Source of the DNA: an uncultured Methylobacillus sp.
GTDB taxonomy: Bacteria > Pseudomonadota > Gammaproteobacteria > Burkholderiales > Methylophilaceae
DNA length: 54,730 nucleotides
Reading direction: 5' to 3'
Assembly: GCA_946478965.1 (NCBI GenBank)
Contig: CAMLDQ010000002.1
Location: 1 to 54,730 of the forward strand
Under the pieces are notes generated by a model that was given only the letters and a program-made list of their open reading frames with translations, was not told the DNA's origin and searched no databases. Positions 26,751-37,664 of the stretch are shown piece by piece; position 1 is the stretch's first letter; every line of letters starts with the position of its first letter. The position numbers and the translations under genes were made by a program.

Positions 26751-27254
26751 TTGAACAGAATGTTGCAAGTGATGCTGGCCGGCGTATTGTCGCTGTCCGC
26801 GATGGCAAGTGTGGCTGCCGACCTCAAGATCGGCTATGTGCAGGTGGACAAAATCCTGCAGGAAGCGCCGCAAACCGTTGAAAGCGGAAAGAAACTGGAG
26901 CGTGAGTTCAGTCCGAGAACGCAGGAGCTGGAGCGCATGCAAAAGCAGATTCGCGACCAGGAGACAGCGTTGGACAAAGACAGTCTCACCATGTCTGAGT
27001 CCGATCGTCGCAATAAGGAACGCGATATCGCCAACAACAAGCTGGAATTTCAGCGCAAGCAACGCGAGCTGCGTGAGGACATCAACCTGCGCAAGAACGA
27101 AGAGCTGTCCTCCTTGCAGGATCGTATCAACAAGGCGGTCTCATCCGTCGCCGAAACCGAAGGATATGATCTTGTCGTCTACAGCGGCGTGGCATTCGCC
27201 AGCAAGAAAATCGACATTACCGACAAGGTATTGAAGTCGCTGGGCAAGAAGTAA
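26751..27254 (+). CDS. skp: Periplasmic chaperone Skp/OmpH
   Basis: A periplasmic chaperone that holds unfolded outer-membrane proteins for BamA. A signal peptide (NRMLQVMLAGVLSLSAMASV-AA) is followed by ADLKIGYVQVDKILQEAP and a long charged coiled coil, the typical Skp tentacles. It ends YDLVVYSGVAFASKKIDITD. The best ribosome site, CAGGAGA at 26736-26742, serves a TTG at 26751. An ATG at 26721 overlapping the bamA stop has no visible ribosome site and would add ten residues to the signal peptide. Either start gives the same mature protein. Confidence 0.9.
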   Translation: MNRMLQVMLAGVLSLSAMASVAADLKIGYVQVDKILQEAPQTVESGKKLEREFSPRTQELERMQKQIRDQETALDKDSLTMSESDRRNKERDIANNKLEFQRKQRELREDINLRKNEELSSLQDRINKAVSSVAETEGYDLVVYSGVAFASKKIDITDKVLKSLGKK

Positions 27255-27264
27255 TCCGCTTCCA

Positions 27265-28305
27265 ATGCGTGCCAGCTATTCCCTGAGGGAGATTGCGGCG
27301 CAGCTGGGTGGGGAAGTGCTGGGAGATGGCGACGTGGTTGTCTCCCGGATGGCATCGCTGACGAATGCCGGCCCTGGAGACTTGAGTTTTCTGGCAGATT
27401 CGAAATACCGCTCGAAACTGCTTGCGACCAGGGCTTCCGCCGTCGTCGTCGGCGAAGGCGATGCCAGTGTGACGCTCTTGCCGCGCATCGTCACTGAAAA
27501 TCCTTATGCTTACTTCGCTCGCGCTTCAGCCTTGTTAAACCAGGCGCCGCGTGAGACCCCGGGTATTCATTCAACTGCGGTAGTTGATGCATCGGTGCAG
27601 CTGCCTGCATCTGTTTCGATTGGTCCACACAGCCGAATCGGCCGTGACGTGGTGCTTGGAGAGAATGTCGTTATCGGCGCCGGCAGCAGTATCGGGGACG
27701 AGGTTGTCATCGGCGCCTATTCTCACATTCATGCCAATGTTACGGTCTATGCAGGCTGCCGGCTCGGTCAGCACTGCGTCCTCAGCGCCGGAGCCGTCAT
27801 CGGTGCCGATGGTTTCGGCTATGCGGAAGATCGGGGACGATGGGTCAAAATTCCACAGGTCGGAAACGTTTTGATCGGAGACAATGTCGAAATCGGCGCC
27901 AATACGACCATCGATCGCGGCGCTTTGGATGATACCGTGATCGAAGACGGGGTGAAGATGGATAACCTGATACAGATCGGCCACAATTGCAGTATCGGCG
28001 CACATACCGTGATTGCTGGCTGTGTCGGTATCGCAGGAAGCACTCGTATCGGGCGCCATTGCCGGATTGGCGGCGCGGCAATGATACTGGGGCATCTTGA
28101 GATTGCCGATGGCGTGACGGTGTCTTCGGGAAGCATGATTACTCGATCCCTGTCGCAAGCGGATACGTATACGGCATTGATGCCTTTTCAATCGCATGGG
28201 AAATGGCTTAAAACAGCGGCACATTTGCGCCATCTGGACGATATGGTGAACCGTATTGCCCGTCTTGAAACCGAACTTGAGGCCTTGAAGAAGGAAAAGA
28301 AATGA
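27265..28305 (+). CDS. lpxD: UDP-3-O-(3-hydroxyacyl)glucosamine N-acyltransferase
   Basis: A 346-residue left-handed beta-helix acyltransferase, third step of lipid A synthesis. An N-terminal uridine-binding domain ([20 protein letters not shown]) precedes many hexapeptide repeats ([20 protein letters not shown]). The catalytic His lies in [22 protein letters not shown]-terminal helix ([19 protein letters not shown]) finishes it. It ends ATGA, overlapping fabZ. Confidence 0.97.
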   Translation: MRASYSLREIAAQLGGEVLGDGDVVVSRMASLTNAGPGDLSFLADSKYRSKLLATRASAVVVGEGDASVTLLPRIVTENPYAYFARASALLNQAPRETPGIHSTAVVDASVQLPASVSIGPHSRIGRDVVLGENVVIGAGSSIGDEVVIGAYSHIHANVTVYAGCRLGQHCVLSAGAVIGADGFGYAEDRGRWVKIPQVGNVLIGDNVEIGANTTIDRGALDDTVIEDGVKMDNLIQIGHNCSIGAHTVIAGCVGIAGSTRIGRHCRIGGAAMILGHLEIADGVTVSSGSMITRSLSQADTYTALMPFQSHGKWLKTAAHLRHLDDMVNRIARLETELEALKKEKK

Positions 28306-28748
28306 GCAGCATGGAAATACACGAAATCCTCGAGCACCTGCCTCACCGCTATCCGTTCCTGCTGCTGGATCGGGTGGTTTCGCTGGAGTTGGAAAAGGAA
28401 ATCGTTGCGATCAAGAATGTAACGATCAACGAGCCCTTTTTCCCCGGTCATTTTCCTTATCATCCGGTCATGCCCGGCGTATTGATCGTGGAGGCGATGG
28501 CGCAGGCTGCGGCTGTGCTTTCCTTCAAGACCATGGGGCGAAAACCCTCGGATGACTCGGTCTACTATTTTGCGGGCATTGATAAGGTCCGTTTCAAGAA
28601 GCCGGTATCGCCCGGGGACCAGTTGGTATTGAAGGTCAAGATCGACCGCATCATGCGGGGCATCTGGAAATACTCCGGTCAGGCACTGGTGAACGACGAG
28701 GTGGCGGCCGAAGCCGAATTGCTGTGTACGCTGAAAGTGATCAAGTGA
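28302..28748 (+). CDS. fabZ: 3-Hydroxyacyl-ACP dehydratase FabZ
   Basis: A 148-residue hot-dog-fold dehydratase of fatty acid elongation. [17 protein letters not shown] and the catalytic [20 protein letters not shown] (His and Glu) with AMAQAA are all present. It sits between lpxD and lpxA with four-base overlaps at both ends. That placement fits the competition of FabZ and LpxA for 3-hydroxyacyl-ACP. Length and motifs are normal. Confidence 0.98.
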   Translation: MSSMEIHEILEHLPHRYPFLLLDRVVSLELEKEIVAIKNVTINEPFFPGHFPYHPVMPGVLIVEAMAQAAAVLSFKTMGRKPSDDSVYYFAGIDKVRFKKPVSPGDQLVLKVKIDRIMRGIWKYSGQALVNDEVAAEAELLCTLKVIK

Positions 28749-29515
28749 TTCATCCGACTGCGATCATTGATCCGAAAGCCGAGCTTGCCTCGGATGTCAG
28801 TGTCGGCGCCTATTCGGTCATCGGTCCCGATGTCCGTATCGGCAGCGGCACAACGATTGGCAATCACGTGGTCGTCCAAGGGCCGACTACGATCGGGCGC
28901 AACAACCGCATTTTCCATTTCTGTTCCCTGGGCGAAGAGCCTCAGGATAAAAAATACAAGGGTGAACCGACCACCCTGGAAATCGGCGACGGCAACACCA
29001 TACGGGAATACTGCACCTTCAATCGCGGCACGGTACAGGATGTCGGCGCAACCCGGCTGGGAAACGAGAACTGGGTCATGGCGTATGTTCACATCGCCCA
29101 TGATTGCCAGATCGGCAGCCACACCATTTTTGCGAACAACTCCTCGCTTGCCGGCCACGTTACCATTTACGATCATGCCATCCTGGGCGGATTCACGCTG
29201 GTGCACCAGTTCTGCAAGATTGGCTCCCATGTCATCACTGCCGTGGGTTCCGTCGTGTTCAAGGATATCCCCCCTTATGTGACTGCTGCGGGCTACGACG
29301 CCAAACCGCATGGCATTAATTCGGAAGGCTTGAAGCGACGTGGTTTCTCCGCAGATACCATGATGCAACTCAAACGCGCCTATAAAACCTTGTACAAATC
29401 CAGCCTTACGCTGGAAGAGGCCAAACTCCAACTCATGGATCAACGTAGCGCGTGCCCTGAAATTGGTCCGCTGCTGGAATTTCTCGACAGTTCGACACGC
29501 GGTATCATCCGCTGA
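28745..29515 (+). CDS. lpxA: UDP-N-acetylglucosamine acyltransferase
   Basis: First enzyme of lipid A synthesis, a trimeric left-handed beta-helix. From the GTG at 28745 ([20 protein letters not shown]) it has 256 residues, close to the family norm. The catalytic His is in [33 protein letters not shown] is typical. The GTG overlaps the fabZ stop as GTGA. A longer frame to 28724 lies inside fabZ and is not needed. Confidence 0.96.
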   Translation: MIHPTAIIDPKAELASDVSVGAYSVIGPDVRIGSGTTIGNHVVVQGPTTIGRNNRIFHFCSLGEEPQDKKYKGEPTTLEIGDGNTIREYCTFNRGTVQDVGATRLGNENWVMAYVHIAHDCQIGSHTIFANNSSLAGHVTIYDHAILGGFTLVHQFCKIGSHVITAVGSVVFKDIPPYVTAAGYDAKPHGINSEGLKRRGFSADTMMQLKRAYKTLYKSSLTLEEAKLQLMDQRSACPEIGPLLEFLDSSTRGIIR

Positions 29516-29524
29516 TCTCCCATT

Positions 29525-30661
29525 ATGCTGACTATTGGAATCGTGGCCGGCGAAGCGTCCGGCGACTTGCTTGGCAGTCACTTGATTCAGGCGCTGAAGA
29601 AGCGCAATCCGGACATCAAATTCGTTGGCATCGCCGGGCCGAAGATGCAAGCGGCCGGAGCGGTTTCCCTGTTCCCGATGGAGAAGCTGGCGGTACGGGG
29701 ATATTTCGAGGTACTGAAACACCTGTTCGGACTGCTGCGGCTGCGCCGCCAGCTTTTTACCTATTTCCGCAACAATCCGCCCGATATATTCATCGGCATC
29801 GATGCCCCGGACTTCAATCTTGGTCTGGAACGCAGGCTGAAGCGCTGCGGCATCAAGACCGTGCATTATGTCAGCCCTTCCATCTGGGCGTGGCGCGGCG
29901 GTCGCATTCGCAAGATCAAGCGTGCGGTATCGCACGTGCTGGCGCTTTTCCCTTTCGAAGTCCCGATCTATGAAAAGGCCGGTATTCCGATTACTTACGT
30001 GGGGCACCCACTCGCCGACGTTTTACCATTGGAACCCGACCAGGCAGCCGCGCAATTCGAATTGAAAGTAGGTAAGGGCAATATCGTCATTGCAATGCTT
30101 CCCGGAAGCCGTCAGAGCGAGCTCGACTATATGGCCGAACTCTTTGTGGAGACCGCGAAGCGCATCCATGCGCAATATCCCGCCGCACAATTCCTGCTTC
30201 CCGTCATATCGCGTGAAACCCGCTGGAAACTGCAGGCGGCAATTGCCAAGCTTGGCGCTGAGGAATTACCGATTACCATACTGTTCGGTCATGCGCACCG
30301 AGCGATGGAAGCCGCCGATGTCGTCGTCGTCGCCTCCGGGACGGCAACGCTCGAGGCGGCCCTGCTGAAGCGGCCCATGGTCATCACCTACCGAATGTCC
30401 AGGTTCAGCTGGCAGATTCTGCGGCACATGAATTATCTGCCTTACGTCGGCCTGCCCAATATCCTGGCTGGCAAGCAGCTTGTGCCGGAGCTGCTGCAAA
30501 ACGAAGCCAATCCTGAAAAACTGGCAGATGCCGTTTTCAATCTGCTCGGTGATAAAGCAGCCAGCACGGAAATCAGGCGCGAGTTCACGGCCATCCATCA
30601 CATGCTGAGGCAGAATACCGAAGAAAAGGCGGCGCAAGCGATTCTGGAGCTGGTCTCTTGA
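29525..30661 (+). CDS. lpxB: Lipid-A-disaccharide synthase
   Basis: A 378-residue GT19 glycosyltransferase that joins two acylated glucosamine units. Recognised from [20 protein letters not shown], the [20 protein letters not shown] segment, [45 protein letters not shown] (here [10 protein letters not shown]) and [20 protein letters not shown]. It starts 9 bases after lpxA, and rnhB overlaps its end. Confidence 0.97.
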   Translation: MLTIGIVAGEASGDLLGSHLIQALKKRNPDIKFVGIAGPKMQAAGAVSLFPMEKLAVRGYFEVLKHLFGLLRLRRQLFTYFRNNPPDIFIGIDAPDFNLGLERRLKRCGIKTVHYVSPSIWAWRGGRIRKIKRAVSHVLALFPFEVPIYEKAGIPITYVGHPLADVLPLEPDQAAAQFELKVGKGNIVIAMLPGSRQSELDYMAELFVETAKRIHAQYPAAQFLLPVISRETRWKLQAAIAKLGAEELPITILFGHAHRAMEAADVVVVASGTATLEAALLKRPMVITYRMSRFSWQILRHMNYLPYVGLPNILAGKQLVPELLQNEANPEKLADAVFNLLGDKAASTEIRREFTAIHHMLRQNTEEKAAQAILELVS

Positions 30662-31236
30662 TCGATGATGCTTATGTTTGCGGCGTCGACGAGGCAGGGC
30701 GGGGACCATTGGCCGGCGCCGTTTATGCTGCGGCAGTCATCCTGGACCCGGTGCGCCCGATCGCAGGAATTGCCGATTCCAAAAAGCTGTCCGAGAAAAA
30801 ACGGGAGGGCCTTGCCGAGGCGATCAAATCCAACGCTTTTGCCTGGATGATCGCTTTTGCCACAGTTGAAGAAATTGATAGCCTGAATATCCTGCAAGCC
30901 AGCCTTTTGGCCATGAAGCGTGCGGTGGAAGGTTTGGGTGTGGAGCCGAAACAGGTGCTGGTCGACGGCCTGCATTGTCCAAGGCTTGCGAGTCCTACAG
31001 AAGCTGTGGTCAAGGGAGATAGCAAGGTGCTTGCCATCGCTGCAGCCTCCATACTCGCCAAGACCGCCCGCGATGCGGAAATGCGACGTCTGCATGAGGC
31101 GTATCCGAACTATGCCTTTGCCCGCCATAAAGGCTACCCAACGGCGGAGCATCTGCAATTATTGGCACAGCATGGGGTCTCGCCGGTACACCGCAAGAGC
31201 TATGCACCGGTCAGGGCATTATTGCTAGGGAATTAG
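30658..31236 (+). CDS. rnhB: Ribonuclease HII
   Basis: A 192-residue nuclease that removes RNA primers and single ribonucleotides from DNA. The acidic active site starts with [20 protein letters not shown] (DE), continues with VLVDGLH and ends with [18 protein letters not shown]. The start is a TTG at 30658 overlapping the lpxB stop (TTGA). Later starts would remove the DEAGRG motif. Last gene of the cluster. Its stop overlaps the convergent motB by four bases. Confidence 0.95.
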   Translation: MIDDAYVCGVDEAGRGPLAGAVYAAAVILDPVRPIAGIADSKKLSEKKREGLAEAIKSNAFAWMIAFATVEEIDSLNILQASLLAMKRAVEGLGVEPKQVLVDGLHCPRLASPTEAVVKGDSKVLAIAAASILAKTARDAEMRRLHEAYPNYAFARHKGYPTAEHLQLLAQHGVSPVHRKSYAPVRALLLGN

Positions 31237-32306
31237 TGTTGGGCTGCCGTTGCTGCGGCCGATGCTGCGCTGGCGGCTGCTTCCGCAGCGGCCGAAGGTC
31301 CGGGTTTGGCGGGCGGGGATATCGGAGTGATGGTAGGCCTGATGTCAGGCACTTTTGCTGCTGGGGCTAGAGCGCTTGCCGGAGCCGGATCAGCCGGCTT
31401 TTCTGGCACGGCGGCTTCTGCCGAGGTCTGATCCAGTTTGCCTTCATCGTGCAGAATGGCTTCTTCTGTTTCCTTGTTCAGCACGATGATGCTGATGCGC
31501 CGGTTGATGGGGTTGTAGGGATTTTCTTTGTCGAAGAGCACGAAAGAGGACAGGCCCACGACCCGGGCGACTTTTTCCTCGTCCATGCCGCCGTCAACCA
31601 AGGCACGCCGGGAAGAGTTGGCGCGATCCGCAGAGAGCTCCCAGTTGCTGTAGTGCACGCCAGGCAGTTTTGAATACGGGGTGGCATCGGTATGGCCGGA
31701 CAGACTGATCTTGTTCGGCACATGATTGATGACTTTGCCGATTTCGTGCAGGATTTGTGCAGCGTACGGCTGCAGCACGGTGCTCCCGCTTGCGAACATC
31801 GGCCGGTTTTCCTTGTCGATGATCTGGATACGCAACCCTTCCTTGGTGATTTCCAGCAGCAACTGATCCTTGAACGGCTTGAGGGCGGCGCTGGCATCGA
31901 TGGCCTGTTCCAGTTCCTGCTTGAGTTGGAGCAGGCGTTCCTTGTCATTGGCGGTGATCTTGCCTACTTCCGCTGCGGATTGCTGGGGTTTTCCAGCTTT
32001 TTCGTCCGGATTCGAGCCTCGTTTGGTGTCGCCCTCAGAGTAGGTTACATCCTTGCCGCCACCGATCTTGATCATGCTGGTGCTGGCGCCGCCAGGACCA
32101 GCAATCGGACTCGGATTCTGGAAATAATCGGAAATGGCCTGCTTTTCTTCCTTGGTGGTACTACCCAGCAGCCACATCAGCAGGAAAAATGCCATCATCG
32201 CCGTCACGAAATCGGCATAGGCGATCTTCCAGGCGCCGCCATGATGGCCGTGGCCGCCTTTTTTGATCTTTTTGACAATAATGGGCTGGGTATTTTCTTC
32301 TGCCAT
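31233..32306 (-). CDS. motB: Flagellar motor stator protein MotB
   Basis: A 357-residue stator subunit. A short charged N-terminus ([20 protein letters not shown]) leads into the single span [20 protein letters not shown], with the proton-binding Asp in YADFVTAM. A plug-like segment follows, then a C-terminal OmpA-type peptidoglycan-binding domain ([14 protein letters not shown]...[29 protein letters not shown]). The last 80 residues are Pro/Ala-rich and low in complexity. It starts 29 bases after motA. The end overlaps rnhB on the opposite strand. Confidence 0.96.
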   Translation of the reverse strand: MAEENTQPIIVKKIKKGGHGHHGGAWKIAYADFVTAMMAFFLLMWLLGSTTKEEKQAISDYFQNPSPIAGPGGASTSMIKIGGGKDVTYSEGDTKRGSNPDEKAGKPQQSAAEVGKITANDKERLLQLKQELEQAIDASAALKPFKDQLLLEITKEGLRIQIIDKENRPMFASGSTVLQPYAAQILHEIGKVINHVPNKISLSGHTDATPYSKLPGVHYSNWELSADRANSSRRALVDGGMDEEKVARVVGLSSFVLFDKENPYNPINRRISIIVLNKETEEAILHDEGKLDQTSAEAAVPEKPADPAPASALAPAAKVPDIRPTITPISPPAKPGPSAAAEAAASAASAAATAAQH

Positions 32307-32335
32307 GATGGCTGAACCTTAAAACAGAAAGCCGA

Positions 32336-33193
32336 TTAAGCCTTCTTCTGCTTGACGTGTTCTTCCAGCTCGAGGAAGCCCGGTCGAACGCCCGAATACA
32401 GCACCTTGCGTCCGAATTCAACGGCGACCTGAGGGGCGTAGCCATTGAGATAGGCGAGAATGCAGGTCTTGATGCAGATGTAGAATTTTGCTTCGTCCTC
32501 GGATTGATGGCTCAGGGACGATGCAATGGGACCCACGAACCCGTAAGAAAGCAGAATACCGAGCATGGTGCCGACCAGGGCGGCACCCACCTTGTGGCCA
32601 AGCTCCTCGGGCGGTCCACCGATGGCGCCCATGGTAATCACCACGCCCAGCACCGCGGCCACGATCCCGAACGCCGGCAGGGCGTCGGAGGCGCCTTGGA
32701 TTGCGGCGATGGGCGCGTGGGATTCCTGATGGTGGGTTTCCAATTCCACATCCATGAGATTCTCGATTTCAAAGGCGTTCATGCTCCCGCCAACCATCAG
32801 GCGAAAATAGTCACAGATGAAATCGAGAACATGGTGATCCGAGGTGATGTTGGGGTATTGACTGAAAATCGGGCTTTTTTCAGGATCTTCGATGTCGGCC
32901 TCCAGTGCGATGAGTCCGTCCTTGCGAATTTTGGTGAACAAGGCGTACATCAGCGCCAGCAGATCCATGTATTTCGCCTTGTTGTAACTTGAACCTTTGA
33001 GTAGTTTCGGTATGCTCCCAAATGCCTTTTTGACAATGGACATCGGGTTGGAAATCATGAAGGCGCCGAACGCTGCGCCGCCAATAATGAGGAGTTCGAC
33101 AGGCTGGATCAGTGCTTTTAGGTTGCCGTGTTCAAGTATGTACCCCCCAATAACACAGCCGAGAACGATGACCGCGCCCAGAATAAAATTCAT
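32336..33193 (-). CDS. motA: Flagellar motor stator protein MotA
   Basis: A 285-residue membrane protein with four spans that forms the proton channel with MotB and presses on the rotor. The start at 33193 (MNFILGAVIVLGCVIGGYIL) gives the typical N-terminal span. FGSIPKLLKGSSYNKAKYMD is in the cytoplasmic loop. The third and fourth spans contain ALPAFGIVAAVLGVVITMGA and VGAALVGTMLGILLSYGFVG. The 210 bases to the next gene on the other strand must hold its promoter; I found no clean sigma-28 site. Confidence 0.97.
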   Translation of the reverse strand: MNFILGAVIVLGCVIGGYILEHGNLKALIQPVELLIIGGAAFGAFMISNPMSIVKKAFGSIPKLLKGSSYNKAKYMDLLALMYALFTKIRKDGLIALEADIEDPEKSPIFSQYPNITSDHHVLDFICDYFRLMVGGSMNAFEIENLMDVELETHHQESHAPIAAIQGASDALPAFGIVAAVLGVVITMGAIGGPPEELGHKVGAALVGTMLGILLSYGFVGPIASSLSHQSEDEAKFYICIKTCILAYLNGYAPQVAVEFGRKVLYSGVRPGFLELEEHVKQKKA

Positions 33194-33403
33194 GGATAAA
33201 CCTTTGCTTGTTAATTCGCACTGTTTAGAATATGTCGAGATTCTGCAATGAATCGTAAATGGCCGCAACCCTGCGATTTACTTAGGTCGCGGAGAACTTG
33301 GCTTTAGTCCTCATAGAGCTGCCTGATACGACGTAAACTGAATGAATTTCCTGTCGATGCCACCCTTACTTTATTTTCCCATTTTAACCGCGCGGACATT
33401 TCG

Positions 33404-34207
33404 GTGGATATTTACCGCCTTTGGTATCTGAAAAAGAATGAACGCGCACAAGGGCCGTTTCCGGAGGCTTTGATTTGCCGTTACATCGTGCTCGGCCGTA
33501 TAGGCCAGGAAGACGAGGTCAGTCTGGATGGGCATTATTGGCGCAAGGTCGGAAATGTGTCGGAGCTGAAGCAGGCTGTCGATCGCTTGCTGCAGGATGG
33601 CATGAGCAAGGACGAAGAATGGAATGAAGAGCGGAGCAAGGCATTATTGCGCTGGCTGGATGATAGAAAGACTCCGGATCCTCGGTTGAAAAAAACCGAG
33701 CCTCCTCCAGACGCGGTACTGTTGCAGCGCTCCGGTTCCGACCGACGCCAGAATCCTGAAAACATCGACCAGCTCACCTACCGGGAAGTGCGAGGGTCTT
33801 TCGAGGCCTGGATTGCCCGACAGAACCAGCGTTATGGCAAAGCGGCTATGGGGGTCATTGTGGTGGTCTTGCTAACGTTTCTGGTGGTCACATACTATCA
33901 ACCGGTCAACCCTGTCAAAGTTGGTTTGACCCTGGAGGCCAGCAACTGCGACGCGCCCCCGCATCAGGGTGTGAAATGGAGTAACTGCAGAAAAGACGAC
34001 GAATTGCTGGTTGGAGCTGATTTGCGCGGGGCAGAGCTGATCGGCACCAGTTTTAGACGGGCCAATCTGAGTTATGCCGATCTGCGAAAAGCCAATCTGG
34101 CCCAATCCGATCTTACCGGAGCGAAGCTGGCCGGGGCACAACTGGAGGATGCCGTGTGGGTGGATGGCAGGATTTGCGCGGCGGGCTCGGTCGGCCGCTG
34201 TAATTAA
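33404..34207 (+). CDS. Membrane protein with an N-terminal GYF_2/DUF4339-like domain and C-terminal pentapeptide repeats
   Basis: A 267-residue protein with no assigned function. Residues 1-60 (LWYLKKNERAQGPFPEALIC...DGHYWRKVG) resemble the small GYF_2/DUF4339 domain. A charged linker follows, then one membrane span at about 147-165 (AAMGVIVVVLLTFLVVTYYQ). The outer part carries about nine pentapeptide repeats at 202-250 (ADLRGAELIGTSFRRANLSY followed by ADLRKANLAQSDLTGAKLAG). Four cysteines (182, 195, 258, 266) flank the repeat block in pairs. The start is GTG at 33404; no ATG is available upstream. It is divergent from motA and 24 bases ahead of ppsA. Confidence 0.8.
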   Translation: MDIYRLWYLKKNERAQGPFPEALICRYIVLGRIGQEDEVSLDGHYWRKVGNVSELKQAVDRLLQDGMSKDEEWNEERSKALLRWLDDRKTPDPRLKKTEPPPDAVLLQRSGSDRRQNPENIDQLTYREVRGSFEAWIARQNQRYGKAAMGVIVVVLLTFLVVTYYQPVNPVKVGLTLEASNCDAPPHQGVKWSNCRKDDELLVGADLRGAELIGTSFRRANLSYADLRKANLAQSDLTGAKLAGAQLEDAVWVDGRICAAGSVGRCN

Positions 34208-34231
34208 TCAATCATTTTAAAGAAAATATAT

Positions 34232-36616
34232 ATGGAACATATTTTGTGGTTCGAGGAGATCCGGCTTGGTGATTTGCCCAAAGTGGGAGGGAAAAACGCT
34301 TCGCTCGGAGAGATGTACCAGACGCTGACCGAGCACGGAGTCAAGATTCCGAATGGGTTTGCGGTCACGGCGGAGGCGTATTGGCATTTTATTGATGGCG
34401 GAAATCTGCGCGATAAAATGAGTGCCCTGCTGGCACGAGTTGACGGCAGCAGTGACGTCCGCACGCTGCAGGAAGTGGGCGAGAGCGTAAGGGAGTTGCT
34501 GCTGAACACTGCATTGCCCAAGGAAATCGAGAGTGCCATTCTCGAAGCCTATCGCAATTTAAGCCGTCAGTATGGTTGCGAACAGGTGGATGTGGCGGTG
34601 CGCAGTTCGGCCACGGCGGAAGACCTGCCTACCGCAAGCTTTGCCGGCCAACAGGAAACCTACCTCAATATTCACGGTGAGGCGCAGTTGCTGCATGCGG
34701 TGCAGGAGTGCTATGCCTCGTTGTTTACCGATCGTGCGATCTCCTACCGTATCGCCGGAGGCTTCGAGCACATGCAGGTGGCGCTCTCGATCGGCATCCA
34801 GAAAATGGTGCGCTCCGACCTCGCCACCTCCGGCGTCATGTTCTCGCTGGATACCGAAAGCGGTTTCAAGGATGTGGTGCTGATCAATGCCGCCTATGGG
34901 TTGGGCGAGCCGATCGTGCAGGGTAGCGTGACCCCGGACGAGTTTCTGGTATTCAAACCGACGCTCAAGACCGGGCACCGCCCGATCATCAAGAAGGCGA
35001 TGGGAACGAAAGCCACCCGCATGATCTACGAGCAGGGCGGCAAGACGGCGACGGTAGCGGTTGATGATGCCAAGCGGGCGCAATTCAGCATCAGCGATGA
35101 GGATGCGCTGGAACTGGCGCGCTATGCCTGCGTGATCGAAGATCATTACTCACAGTTGCGCGGCATCTGGACTCCGATGGATATGGAATGGGCCAAGGAC
35201 GGGGAGAGCGGCGAGCTCTACATCGTTCAGGCGCGCCCGGAAACTATCCATGGGCAATCTTCCGGGCTGAGTTATACCGAGTACCGGCTGAAACAGCGCA
35301 GCCGCATTCTGGTAACTGGGACCAGTGTCGGCGAAAAAATCTCCTCGGGGCGCGCCTGCGTGATCCGATCCATCGGCGATATTACCCAATTCACGGAAGG
35401 CGACATCCTGGTGACGGAACGCACCGATCCGGACTGGGAACCGGTGATGCGCAAATCCCGGGGCATCATTACCGACCAAGGGGGGCGTACCTGCCATGCC
35501 GCGATCGTTTCCCGCGAACTGGGCGTGCCCGCGATTGTCGGCACCGGCGACGGCTCACGTCGCTTGATGGACAACGCGGCGATCACGATGAATTGCGCCG
35601 AAGGCGAGCAGGGTGTTGTGTACGAGGGTGAACTTCCGTTCGAGGTGGAAACCTTCAATCTGGACAGGTTGCCGCAACCACCGGTAAAAATCATGATGAA
35701 CGTGGCAGACCCTTCCCAGGCCCTGGCGCTGTCCAAAATCCCCAACCAAGGGGTTGGACTTGCACGCATGGAATTCATCATCAACCATGACATCGCAATC
35801 CATCCGATGGCACTGGTCGATTACGAGCACCTGCGCGACCACAAGCTCAAACATGAAATCGGCGAGCGCACCAAGGGCTACGACGACAAGCGCGAATATT
35901 TCATTGACAAGCTTGCGCGCGGCATTGGGACGATAGGCGCCGCATTCTGGCCTAATGACGTTATCGTACGCATGAGCGACTTCAAGACGAATGAATACGC
36001 CAACCTGCTGGGCGGACAACATTACGAACCGGCGGAAGAAAACCCGATGCTGGGCTTCCGGGGGGCTTCACGCTATGCGCATCCGAAGTACAAGCCGGCC
36101 TTTGCGCTGGAGTGCGCCGCCATCAAGCGCGTCCGTGAAGAAATGGGACTGACCAATGTCAAAATGATGATTCCATTCTGCCGAACGGTCGAGGAAGGCG
36201 AGAAGGTCCTGGCGACCATGGCCGAATTCGGATTGGTGCGCGGAGAACACGGGTTGGAAGTCTATGTGATGTGTGAAATCCCGAGCAATGTGATTCTCGC
36301 CGACCAGTTTGCCGAAATCTTCGATGGATTCTCAATCGGATCCAACGACTTGACGCAATTGACGTTGGGGCTGGACCGGGATTCGGAAATTGTCGCCCCC
36401 ATATTTGACGAGCGCAATCCGGCGATCAAGGCACTCATTTCCCAAGTCATCCGTGCAGCCAAAGCCAAAGGCCGCAAGATTGGCATTTGCGGGCAGGCGC
36501 CGAGCGACTATCCTGAGTTTGCGGACTTCCTGGTGCAGGAAGGTATCGACAGCATCTCCTTGAATCCGGATAGCGTAATCAAGACCATGTTGTATCTGGA
36601 GAAAACTGCATCCTGA
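34232..36616 (+). CDS. ppsA: Phosphoenolpyruvate synthase
   Basis: A 794-residue enzyme that makes PEP from pyruvate and ATP, for gluconeogenesis. The N-terminal ATP-grasp domain has [11 protein letters not shown] and [20 protein letters not shown]. The swivelling domain has the phosphorylated His in [20 protein letters not shown]. The C-terminal PEP/pyruvate barrel has [38 protein letters not shown] and [20 protein letters not shown] with the catalytic Cys. All key residues are present. miaA starts on the last base of its stop (TGATG). Confidence 0.97.
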   Translation: MEHILWFEEIRLGDLPKVGGKNASLGEMYQTLTEHGVKIPNGFAVTAEAYWHFIDGGNLRDKMSALLARVDGSSDVRTLQEVGESVRELLLNTALPKEIESAILEAYRNLSRQYGCEQVDVAVRSSATAEDLPTASFAGQQETYLNIHGEAQLLHAVQECYASLFTDRAISYRIAGGFEHMQVALSIGIQKMVRSDLATSGVMFSLDTESGFKDVVLINAAYGLGEPIVQGSVTPDEFLVFKPTLKTGHRPIIKKAMGTKATRMIYEQGGKTATVAVDDAKRAQFSISDEDALELARYACVIEDHYSQLRGIWTPMDMEWAKDGESGELYIVQARPETIHGQSSGLSYTEYRLKQRSRILVTGTSVGEKISSGRACVIRSIGDITQFTEGDILVTERTDPDWEPVMRKSRGIITDQGGRTCHAAIVSRELGVPAIVGTGDGSRRLMDNAAITMNCAEGEQGVVYEGELPFEVETFNLDRLPQPPVKIMMNVADPSQALALSKIPNQGVGLARMEFIINHDIAIHPMALVDYEHLRDHKLKHEIGERTKGYDDKREYFIDKLARGIGTIGAAFWPNDVIVRMSDFKTNEYANLLGGQHYEPAEENPMLGFRGASRYAHPKYKPAFALECAAIKRVREEMGLTNVKMMIPFCRTVEEGEKVLATMAEFGLVRGEHGLEVYVMCEIPSNVILADQFAEIFDGFSIGSNDLTQLTLGLDRDSEIVAPIFDERNPAIKALISQVIRAAKAKGRKIGICGQAPSDYPEFADFLVQEGIDSISLNPDSVIKTMLYLEKTAS

Positions 36617-37596
36617 TGCAAGAAAACGCGCCTTCGGCGGCAGAGCAGGAAGCACCACTGCCGCCGGCCATATTCCTGATGGGGCCGACGGCCAGCGGCA
36701 AGACCGGATTGGCCGTCGAATTGGCCGAGCGATATCCGGTAGAGATCATCAGTGTCGACTCGGCCCTGGTTTATCGGGACATGGACATCGGTACTGCAAA
36801 ACCGGAACCAGAGGTGCTTGCGCAAGCGCCGCATCATCTGGTCAACATCATTTCCCCAATCGAATCCTATTCGGCCGCACAGTTTCGTGCCGATGCCTTG
36901 CGCTTGATGGGTGAGATTACCGCGCGAAATAACATCCCTTTGCTGGTGGGCGGCACAATGCTGTACTTCAAGGCGCTACAGGGAGGTCTGAGCGCGCTGC
37001 CCCAGGCCGATCCGATACTGCGGTCGCGCTTGGAGGCGGAGGCCGCAGAGCAGGGCTGGCCGACATTGCATGCTCGGCTGGCGATTGTGGATCCCGCGAC
37101 TGCAGCAAGGCTCGAGCCGACAGATGCACAGCGCATCCAGCGCGCGCTGGAAGTTTTTGAACTGTCGGACAAGCCGCTTTCCAAGCACTTTCTTGAAAAT
37201 GAACACCAGCCCTTGCCTTACCGCTTATTAAAGCTTGCCTTGCTTCCTTCGGACCGGGCCGTTTTGCACGCACGCATCGCCAAACGGTTCCAGCTAATGC
37301 TGGAGCAGGGGCTGATTGAAGAGGTTGCAAGATTGCGGGCCTTGTATCCACTAGACTTGTCCATGCCATCGATGCGCTGTGTCGGATACCGGCAGGTATG
37401 GCATTACTTGGAAGGAGAATATGAGCGTTCGACGCTTGATGAGAAAGGCGTCGCGGCAACGAGACAGTTGGCTAAGCGTCAGATGACGTGGCTGCGAGGC
37501 ATGCAAGATATCACCATATTGAACTGTACAGAATCCAGAGAAATAAACTGTCCAATTAAGGAAGTATCGAGCGCTATGGATTGTTTTTTGAATTAA
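36616..37596 (+). CDS. miaA: tRNA dimethylallyltransferase MiaA
   Basis: A 326-residue enzyme that transfers a dimethylallyl group to A37 of tRNAs reading UNN codons. The P-loop GPTASGKT is at about residues 23-30. [55 protein letters not shown] and the C-terminal [17 protein letters not shown] and [14 protein letters not shown] are diagnostic. It overlaps ppsA by one base. The last 25 codons contain two copies of a motif repeated upstream of the next gene. Confidence 0.96.
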   Translation: MQENAPSAAEQEAPLPPAIFLMGPTASGKTGLAVELAERYPVEIISVDSALVYRDMDIGTAKPEPEVLAQAPHHLVNIISPIESYSAAQFRADALRLMGEITARNNIPLLVGGTMLYFKALQGGLSALPQADPILRSRLEAEAAEQGWPTLHARLAIVDPATAARLEPTDAQRIQRALEVFELSDKPLSKHFLENEHQPLPYRLLKLALLPSDRAVLHARIAKRFQLMLEQGLIEEVARLRALYPLDLSMPSMRCVGYRQVWHYLEGEYERSTLDEKGVAATRQLAKRQMTWLRGMQDITILNCTESREINCPIKEVSSAMDCFLN

Positions 37597-37664
37597 CTGT
37601 TGCAAATTTTATCTGTATATATCATTATTGAACTGTCCAATTAGTAGGTGGCTGTTCAATTATG
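37519..37664 (+). repeat. Four copies of a CTGTnCAATTA-type motif, partly dyadic, upstream of the cyclase gene
   Basis: Copies: TTGAACTGTACAG (37519-37531), AACTGTCCAATTA (37546-37558), TTGAACTGTCCAATTAG (37628-37644) and CTGTTCAATTATG (37652-37664). The third contains TTGAACTGTCCAA, which matches its own reverse complement at 10 of 13 positions. The fourth overlaps the start codon of the next gene. The first two lie in the 3' end of miaA. The next gene encodes a MerR-type DNA-binding domain, so these may be its operators (inference). Confidence 0.6.
37600..37628 (+). promoter_or_regulatory. Possible sigma-70 promoter of the MerR-cyclase gene
   Basis: TTGCAA (37600-37605) and CATTAT (37623-37628) are 17 bases apart in an AT-rich gap. 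The third repeat copy starts at the end of the -10 box and the fourth lies further downstream, so a protein bound there would cover the start region. The match is moderate. Confidence 0.35.

Noticed and set aside
28679..30007. 442-residue minus-strand reading frame
   Set aside because: Antisense to lpxA and lpxB, both complete. No motif in its translation.
33194..33403. Sigma-28 promoter for motAB
   Set aside because: TAAA boxes occur on the minus strand, but none has a good GCCGATAA partner at 15 bases.
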